DNA from: Sarcocystis neurona
Taxonomy: Eukaryota; Apicomplexa; Conoidasida; Eucoccidiorida; Sarcocystidae
Direction of reading: 5' to 3'
DNA: 64,000 nt
NCBI GenBank assembly: GCA_000727475.1
Contig: KL647289.1
Span: 2,957,450-3,021,449 of the forward strand
Shown here: positions 57,781-64,000 of the stretch, piece after piece
How the letters are laid out: every line of letters begins with the position of its first letter
Position numbering within the stretch: position 1 is the first letter of the stretch
Position numbers and translations under genes: made by a program
The notes under the pieces: generated by a model
Seen by the model: only the letters and a program-made list of their open reading frames with translations
Database searches by the model: none
Told to the model about the DNA's origin: nothing

Positions 57781-60438
57781 ATGATTGCAGCCAGTCCTTG
57801 TTTACCCGGACGTCCGGCGTCCCGGCGTGGACAAACGGATGAAGCGTGTTCGCCTAAAGAATGTACTACTCTCCCGCGAGTCTACGCTTTCCCTGCGGTA
57901 TCTCGCTTTTCGTCAAAAGCCCGTCTCTTCGCGTCAGCAGCAACGGCCGGAGGTGGCAGCACGTCAGATCACGCAGCAGCTTCAGCATGCAGGAGCCGCG
58001 TGAAAGTGTGGGAGGCCACTAGTGATGGAGTTGCTCAGGAAGCGCTCAGCAACAGCTGCACTCCTGCTGTTTCTGGTGACGCTACAGCAGGAGCCTCGTT
58101 CAGAACAGCAGAACAACAGTCACGTGCAGCCGAAGTCGAATGGAGTAGACAATTCCTTGGCCACAGCATAAACGCGGTTCTTTTCGCGCCGGCGCCACAG
58201 CGGACGAATCGAGGAGTGAATTCTGTTTCACAGCTGCATGAAGACGTCACTAGTTGCGACGTGAGCAGCTGCAGCAGTGAGGATGACGAGGATGATACAG
58301 TGCTGTTGATTGGCACTGACAAAGGGATGGTGGCTGCAGCAGATGTGAGTGGCAGATGCGGCAGCAAGCTCTTATACGCAGTGTATTTGGGAGATGCACA
58401 CGCAGGAGGAGGAAGCGGTGGGAACGTGCCGCGTCTCAACAGCCCCAACTGTGTTTCAGAAGGGCATGAATCCAGTGCCGTTGTCACAGGAATCGCAGCA
58501 GCGATGGGCACGGGCTCGTCAGCGGTGTATGATCTGCGAGCACTGCCGGGGCGGAACGGTGCTGTTCTCGCGCTTGTCGGTTGTTTGGAGGGTAGCATCA
58601 TATATCTCCTCAATGTTAAAGACGGCTCTGTTCTACAGGAGGATGCGTTGTCGAAATTCTATACGCTAATGGCTACTCCCTCTCGGTTGTTTCCGCCTGC
58701 GAACTGTGCAGACGTGGACGGAGGTGTTTTCGATGCACACTTGCAACAACTTGCGCTGCTCGGCTGTGGCAAAGCGAGAAGAGTGGATAGGGAGACGGAG
58801 TTAGAGCAGTCTCCACGGAGCGGGGTCCTGTTTCTTTTTGATGTTCCTCAGCGCAAGCAATGGCTGAAGCTTACCGGCGCCTCGAGTGACTCCTGTTGTT
58901 CTCTTGCTTTGCACGATAAGCTTGAATTTGCCGCGGGGTGCTTCCACAGCAACACTCGCCAGCAGCAGACGCAGCTGTTGGTGTGGCAGCTGCCCAGCAG
59001 AGCAGGCCGGCCGTCGGAGAAAGGCGCAGCAGCAAGGCGCAAGAAGTTGCCGCCCGCGGCGATGACGCAGTTTTTCGAAGGCCTCGTGCAGTTGCTGCTG
59101 CCAGTCACAGAAGAAGAGGCTACGACCTCTGGTGAGACGCTGGACGGCGCAGCGCGTGCGGGAACGGTTTTGAAGCAGCCTAGGCAGGTGCTCATAGGAC
59201 TTTCTCGCAGCAGTGTCATTGCTGTGTGGGGCTGCTTCAGCACTGTGCCTGTTGACTCCAAAAACGCTTCACTTACGTTGGAACTGCTTCTGCAGGTAGA
59301 TACCGCTGCCCGTGCATGCGTCCTTCCCTCGGGGATCTCTATCAAAGAATTCTGTGCGCGTCCTGCCCTTGCAGCTGCTGCACAGGCTCCTGGGGTGTGG
59401 TATATCGAAGAAGGTCGTAACCGCCGCAGGTCGCGGGAGTATTCGGCATCGGAACACTGCGACGTACGGACTCCGGAAGCCGCAGAAGAAGGCACTGGTG
59501 GGCAGTCCACAGCTCGTATGCAGCATGAACTGACTCTTTGCGTTGCACGGGGAAGTTACGCAGTGCCCGTGTTTGACTCCGTCGTATTACCTTCTTGCTT
59601 CGACGGTTCTATTAACTACGCAGACCAACAGCTCTACCTACCGCTGCGGACGAGCAGCAGCGGGAAGCTCTCTCGAGACACTCTCAATCTAGTTAAGCCG
59701 CTCTCAGCAAAGGAAATCAGGCAGACATTGCGGAAAGATATGAATCAAGGAGATACGACGGCTGCACTTGAGGGCTGTGTGAGTTCAGGAGGCGGATCTA
59801 CTGTGGAGGCTGCGCATGAGCTCCCCACTGTCTGTTTAAAGCGAAAGATAGGCACTGCATGCAGCAGCGAAGGGCAAGCTGCAACAGAAGCTTCTGGCCG
59901 CAAAGAGGTACAAACGAAGAGTCGCAAGGCTCTTGAACGTATCTTCAGTGAAAAGGTTGGAAGTCGAGGAGTCGAGAAGAGCAGTGTGGCTTCGATATTA
60001 CGCCAGGCACTTGTTGCCTCAGATGCACGACTACTGGAGTCTGTATTAAGCAGCACAGCAAAGGATAAGAAAGAAGTCGCAGCTGCAGTGGCATCGTTGA
60101 CACCAGCACGTGCGCTGCTGCTACTGCAGCACCTGGTGCAGCAGCAGCAAAATAGCCCTGCTACCTCTATTTTAAAGGGCCCTTGGATCGAGGAACTCGT
60201 CAAGCAGCACGGGGTGATACTTGGCACTACGGAGGCGGGTAGAGAGCAGCTCGTGTTGCTACTTCTTCAGGTGGAGGAACGACGCAGAGCAGAAGCTGCA
60301 CTCGTTAAGGTGAAGGGGCGCGTTGAGCTACTGCTGCAGCAGATGCAGCGCATTCAGAAGCTGAAAGAACAGAGGCGTAAAGATGAAGTTGAGGCCCGGG
60401 AGCCTCTGGTGGTTCATCGGGAACATGCGCGGTCATGA
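57781..60438 (+). CDS. UTP5/WDR43-like small-subunit processome protein
   Basis: A single uninterrupted frame of 885 codons from ATG to TGA. The N-terminal two thirds has WD-repeat-like strands (VLLIGTDKGMVAAADVSG; VLALVGCLEGSIIYLLNVKDG). The C-terminal part has the Utp12 domain: SILRQALVASDARLLESVL, LTPARALLLLQHLV, SILKGPWIEELVKQHG and then a helix with VKGRVELLLQQMQ. This order matches the UTP5/WDR43 family, components of the t-UTP subcomplex needed for pre-18S rRNA transcription and processing in the nucleolus. Gln, Ala and Ser runs from CAG codons occur throughout. The start could be slightly different, because upstream sequence is not diagnostic. Being intronless is unusual beside its neighbours. 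Confidence 0.8.
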   Translation: MIAASPCLPGRPASRRGQTDEACSPKECTTLPRVYAFPAVSRFSSKARLFASAATAGGGSTSDHAAASACRSRVKVWEATSDGVAQEALSNSCTPAVSGDATAGASFRTAEQQSRAAEVEWSRQFLGHSINAVLFAPAPQRTNRGVNSVSQLHEDVTSCDVSSCSSEDDEDDTVLLIGTDKGMVAAADVSGRCGSKLLYAVYLGDAHAGGGSGGNVPRLNSPNCVSEGHESSAVVTGIAAAMGTGSSAVYDLRALPGRNGAVLALVGCLEGSIIYLLNVKDGSVLQEDALSKFYTLMATPSRLFPPANCADVDGGVFDAHLQQLALLGCGKARRVDRETELEQSPRSGVLFLFDVPQRKQWLKLTGASSDSCCSLALHDKLEFAAGCFHSNTRQQQTQLLVWQLPSRAGRPSEKGAAARRKKLPPAAMTQFFEGLVQLLLPVTEEEATTSGETLDGAARAGTVLKQPRQVLIGLSRSSVIAVWGCFSTVPVDSKNASLTLELLLQVDTAARACVLPSGISIKEFCARPALAAAAQAPGVWYIEEGRNRRRSREYSASEHCDVRTPEAAEEGTGGQSTARMQHELTLCVARGSYAVPVFDSVVLPSCFDGSINYADQQLYLPLRTSSSGKLSRDTLNLVKPLSAKEIRQTLRKDMNQGDTTAALEGCVSSGGGSTVEAAHELPTVCLKRKIGTACSSEGQAATEASGRKEVQTKSRKALERIFSEKVGSRGVEKSSVASILRQALVASDARLLESVLSSTAKDKKEVAAAVASLTPARALLLLQHLVQQQQNSPATSILKGPWIEELVKQHGVILGTTEAGREQLVLLLLQVEERRRAEAALVKVKGRVELLLQQMQRIQKLKEQRRKDEVEAREPLVVHREHARS

Positions 60439-61621
60439 GATGCGAATGTGGGCTAAGCAGGGAGTCTTTTTTTGTGTATCCGTTTGGTTTGTGTGTTGCC
60501 CGCCCTCACATGTCTCAGTGCGTCTCATGTAGGCATGTCTGCATGTAACACGTGCGTACGAGTAATTCTCATTCTAAACGGAAACACGCACAAACAAAGA
60601 CGCATCCAGGAACTTCCTTCAGCAGGTGTCTTTGGATTCACAGAAGGAGACGTGGGGAAGAGTTGTTGTTGTTGTGCTCTCCCGGAAGACTCCGTAGTGG
60701 ATCCTCTTTCGAATCGTACATCGGCACGGGGCGATCTGTGTGCTTAACGGGTGTCGTACGCACACCGAACACAGAGCAGTGTGAAGGTCACGTACACACA
60801 GTCAGGAAGTTGTTTAGACAGAGAAACGGCAAGACAAAGGGTGTGGAAGACCCTCACGAAGATTCACACACAACTTTCTCCCTGCTACTGTCAGGTCACA
60901 GACGCACTGTGGAAGACCCTCATGAAGATTCACACACAACTTTCTCCCTGCTATTGTCAGGTCACAGACGCACATGTATAGCCGTAATTGTTTTGGCCTG
61001 TGGACATGGAGAATACGCAGAATATATACGGCGTTTGTTACTGTGCGCGGCTGCATACTTCTGGGAATATGTACACAAGTGTGCAAATGGAAACAAAGAC
61101 ATTTATTTCTATATAGGGAGAACACAAAATATATATTGCGTACAGATATACATGACATACACACCCAGGGGCACCCATGTACCTGTCCGTTAGAAGTATA
61201 ATCAGACGTGCAGAGTTTGTTGCGTAGCATGCGTCAGGAAGAGGAGACGGTTTGTCGCCTAGAAGTCGCCCCTGTGCTGCAAAACAAGTTCGTCAAATAC
61301 TTGCATGTTCACTTAAACTCTGCGCTCGTTGAGTGCAAAGACGGGCTGTATCTGTGAGCAGCGCGGACTCGATGCCAGGCCGTACTCAAAGTAAAGCTGC
61401 GTATGCTACCGTGCTCTCCTCAGAAGAGAAGTGTTACTGTGTATGCTCACCAAGTGAAGCACTCGCAGATGATCAGCAGCTACTTTTTACTGGAGCACGT
61501 ACTGTTCACCGCGAAAAAGTACTTGGTATCTAGAATTCGTGCACGTGCGTATAAGCGTGTTTGTACACACCTACACGCCTGTACATGTATACACGTATGT
61601 GTGTCAATGTGTATTTAGTGG
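60439..61621. other. Gene-free stretch after the UTP5-like gene
   Basis: This contains the 3' UTR of the UTP5-like gene, a 66-bp tandem duplication at 60842-60973 and RY-alternating DNA. No exon is supported. Confidence 0.5.
60842..60973. repeat. 66-bp tandem duplication
   Basis: Units 60842-60907 and 60908-60973 differ at only two positions (cacgaag/catgaag and ctactgtc/ctattgtc), indicating a recent duplication. Confidence 0.9.
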
Positions 61622-61924
61622 CTATGTCACTTCAGGTACTTCTCTGAAGAAAACGATGTAATACAGTACAAGCAATATATTCACTAGATAGCCGAAAAAC
61701 TGACAGCGGTCGAGGCCTAAGCTTCGTATAAAAGAGTTCACTGCTGTTGATTCTGTGAACACTTGCAGAGCGGAGGTTTCACACTTGGTTGTCTCCCAGA
61801 ACTCCACGAGCAGACTCCTGAGCTTCTCTGCCTGTACGTGCTGGTCTGACGCTGGCGTGGTTCCGACATTATTTGACAGTCTATCGTTGAAGCGGCTCCA
61901 CAGATGTCGATGTAGAGCGGTCAT
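61622..61924 (-). CDS. Small single-helix membrane protein (100 residues), unidentified
   Basis: An ATG at 61924 opens 100 codons ending at 61622. The N-terminal 75 residues are hydrophilic and helical (for example DQHVQAEKLRSLLVEFWETT). Near the C terminus is one strongly hydrophobic segment (FFGYLVNILLVLYYIVFF) followed by a short charged tail, the layout of a tail-anchored protein. Composition and lack of low complexity set it apart from the repeats around it. I cannot name a family, and an upstream exon is possible. Confidence 0.45.
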   Translation of the reverse strand: MTALHRHLWSRFNDRLSNNVGTTPASDQHVQAEKLRSLLVEFWETTKCETSALQVFTESTAVNSFIRSLGLDRCQFFGYLVNILLVLYYIVFFREVPEVT

Positions 61925-62137
61925 ATATGTGTGACCTTACGTACGTGTATACGTCTGCATATAGATTTGTATTTATGTATACACATGTGTGTATATATAT
62001 ATGTGACCCTATGAGCGTATACGTGTGCTCTACCAGAGTGGGAGATCAGTAACGTCATGTCTGTCGAAAGGGAGCGCAGGTGCCGCTTTCTAGCCACTTC
62101 TGCGTACTGTGGAGGAAGGCAAAAGCTGGGGCAGACC

Positions 62138-62335
62138 GCGAATCGCTGGCGGGGCGTTAACAGTGCGACATCGACATTCATGTGATTTGTCAGAGACGGC
62201 AGGCGATCCAGTGAGCTCGAGGACACAGAATAGCAGGCGAATCGCTGGCGGGGCCTTAACAGTGAGACACCAGAATTCAGGCGATTTGTCAGAGACAACA
62301 GACGATCCGATGAGCTCGAGAACACAGAACAGGAA
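62138..62335. repeat. 99-bp tandem duplication
   Basis: Units starting gcgaatcgctggcgg at 62138 and 62237 are about 85-90% alike. 99 is a multiple of three, so frames on both strands stay open through it and give repeated peptides. Confidence 0.85.
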
Positions 62336-62399
62336 TGCGCCGAGTGTATGCGATAGGGTCTACTCGCCACTCCAGCGCGTGTATGTGAGCGCCATGCAT

Positions 62400-64000
62400 A
62401 TCAGTTACACAGCATGCCCCGATGCTAAGCTGCCCGCAAGGACACTAACGTGTAGATTTCTACGGTGAATGAGCCCTATACAGTGTTTATCTGTGTACGT
62501 AGACGAGCACGTGTGCTTTTACCTCGTCGTAGATTATCCAGGCCAGTAGAGCATATCTACCTTCTTGCACCACGTCTCTCTATTCGAGGAGTCTTCCTTG
62601 ATTTGTACTCGTGTGGCTGCTACACGTGTGAGTGTGCTCCACACCACTTCACCTCGTGGACATTGACGCATACGCAGCGGAAAGTGGCTCCGCACGCGCG
62701 AACGCCCTAGTGTGTCCGTGTCCACACGCGTCTCCACGCATACTTCCACGCGTAAGTAAATCTATCATCTCTGCGTATGGGTATATGGTATGCCGGCTAC
62801 AGCAGTACGTTACAACAGACGTTGGTTTAGTTTGCGTCACGTTTACGTGTCCATTTCTCATTCTCTACGCGAGCACAGACGGTGCGCTTCTGTACGGACA
62901 TGCCGGGTGTGAATAGAACTAGAATTGCACCATGTATACCAGTCTCGTTGTCTGTTCAACCGCACACGCGATACTTATTAATGCAGGTCGCGCGTATTTG
63001 CATGTATCTACACGCGTCTTTGACATAGTCTGCTCACTTTAGACGTGTACACAAACCAATCCGAATACGCGTGTCTATCCCGCTGCACGATTTAACAGCT
63101 TGGATATCGTGTGTGCCCACACGTATCTAACAGTTTGTTACACGAATTCCACACGCACACCAGTGAGTGCAGGACACGCACACACAATCGCGGTATGCTC
63201 ACTTCATACGTTTAGCGCGCAGCGTACGGCCTTCTGATGATGTAGATATGTACAGATATCTATTGACACTTCTTACTCGTCACGTAGACGCACACGTGAA
63301 CGACATGTAGCAGAGCACCTATTTGTACTATACAGGTATGGTATTCTGCATTAGCCGTCGCATGTGGTGAATGTATACTCAGTGTAAAAAGTTCCTTTCA
63401 TGCACTCACAAGCAATCCTCATTGTCGCAAATGCGCATATATGTTTATGCGCACGCGCACATGATTTCACATGTACTCTCCCAGCACGTGCTCCAACATG
63501 CAGTGTACGGACGTATGATTTCGAGCTGTGACTCGTAAACACAGTCCTTGAGCGTTTATTTCAAGTTGCAGCTGATGTGCGTACGTTTACAGGAAATACA
63601 GACCCGCGTAGAACGGTGACAGCACATGCAGTCCCAGACACACCCCTTTCGTCCGTACGCCTGTACAGTTTCAATACACCAAGTTCTTCGTCCTGTGAAC
63701 GTACACACATACCTGTCAGGATGGTGCGTGTAAATGGTGTTCAGGCATCTACCCCAGCGAGCGACGAGCGTATGTCTTTGAGTGTAATGAGCATGCCTGT
63801 ATGCGCCGACGATCGCAGTTGACGTTGTAGTGTATATACACCCTGCACTGCATGAAAACCTGAAAGTATAAGCTGCCCGCAATCAGGGTTTTCGTTCCAG
63901 CTGTTTGAGATTTGTGGTAAGATTTGTGGTGATAACAGCTGAGTAAACATAAGCAGCCAACAGACGACATCAGTTTTGCGACATCAAGCAAGATGTTTTG
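62400..64000. other. Gene-free, RY-alternating right end
   Basis: Dominated by acgtgtacacg-type alternation with no exon-like stretch carrying splice signals. I see nothing else supported here. Confidence 0.5.

Noticed and set aside
61921..62370. 149-codon minus-strand frame with repeated SSSSDRL-type peptides
   Set aside because: The repetition comes from the 99-bp DNA duplication, whose length is a multiple of three; no splice signal or start context supports translation.
1..64000. CRISPR arrays, insertion sequences, rRNA or tRNA genes, bacterial promoters or terminators
   Set aside because: None seen; the gene structures are eukaryotic and the repeats are simple or tandem duplications.

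Overview
The window is nuclear DNA from an intron-rich protist, most likely a coccidian apicomplexan of the Eimeria/Cyclospora type. Three things point there: a secreted mosaic protein built from thrombospondin type 1 (TSP1), H-type-lectin-like and rhamnose-lectin (SUEL)-like modules, which is typical of microneme proteins; a centrin split into six exons; and CAG/CTG-derived Ala/Gln/Leu tracts beside (TA)n microsatellites. No rRNA, tRNA, CRISPR array, transposon or bacterial-type operon is visible. Genes were modelled by hand from GT-AG splice sites and reading-frame phase, so exon borders are predictions.

The left third (about 0.87-27.8 kb, minus strand) is filled by one very large gene. It has about 36 exons, starts with a signal-peptide exon at 27778 and runs down to about 868. 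Its internal exons are nearly all phase 1-1, the signature of exon-shuffled extracellular domains. In order they encode an H-type-lectin-like domain, beta-rich segments, Cys-rich segments, three SUEL-like lectin domains, a recurrent unassigned 'CxCP' Cys module (three copies), a second H-lectin block, TSP1 repeats, an acidic repeat linker, more TSP1 sequence and a Cys-rich C terminus. The closest idea I have is a MIC14/MIC15-like microneme adhesin. A 2.6-kb intron (20623-23206) contains an apparent complete gene on the opposite strand. The last exon of an unrelated plus-strand gene lies at 99-349.

From 27.8 to 31 kb there are two plus-strand genes of unknown function; the first has its candidate ATG only about 30 bp from the ATG of the giant gene. 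From 31.0 to 35.4 kb (minus) lies a NUDT9-family ADP-ribose pyrophosphatase with a degenerate Nudix box, and at 37.0-37.6 kb the Ala/Gln-rich 5' exon of another minus-strand gene. From 40.3 to 47.2 kb (plus) lies a centrin whose introns carry long CTG-rich and alternating purine-pyrimidine DNA.

The right part (49-64 kb) holds small housekeeping-like genes: an unidentified plus/minus convergent pair (49.2-50.7 kb), a fully modelled three-exon UXT-type prefoldin-like gene (52.3-54.3 kb, minus), a small helical protein (54.8-55.2 kb, plus), an unidentified minus gene (55.9-57.3 kb), and a large intronless UTP5/WDR43-type ribosome-biogenesis gene (57.8-60.4 kb, plus). A 100-residue membrane protein lies at 61.6-61.9 kb (minus). 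The remaining DNA is gene-poor, with tandem duplications of 34, 66, 99 and about 136 bp and many RY-alternating stretches.
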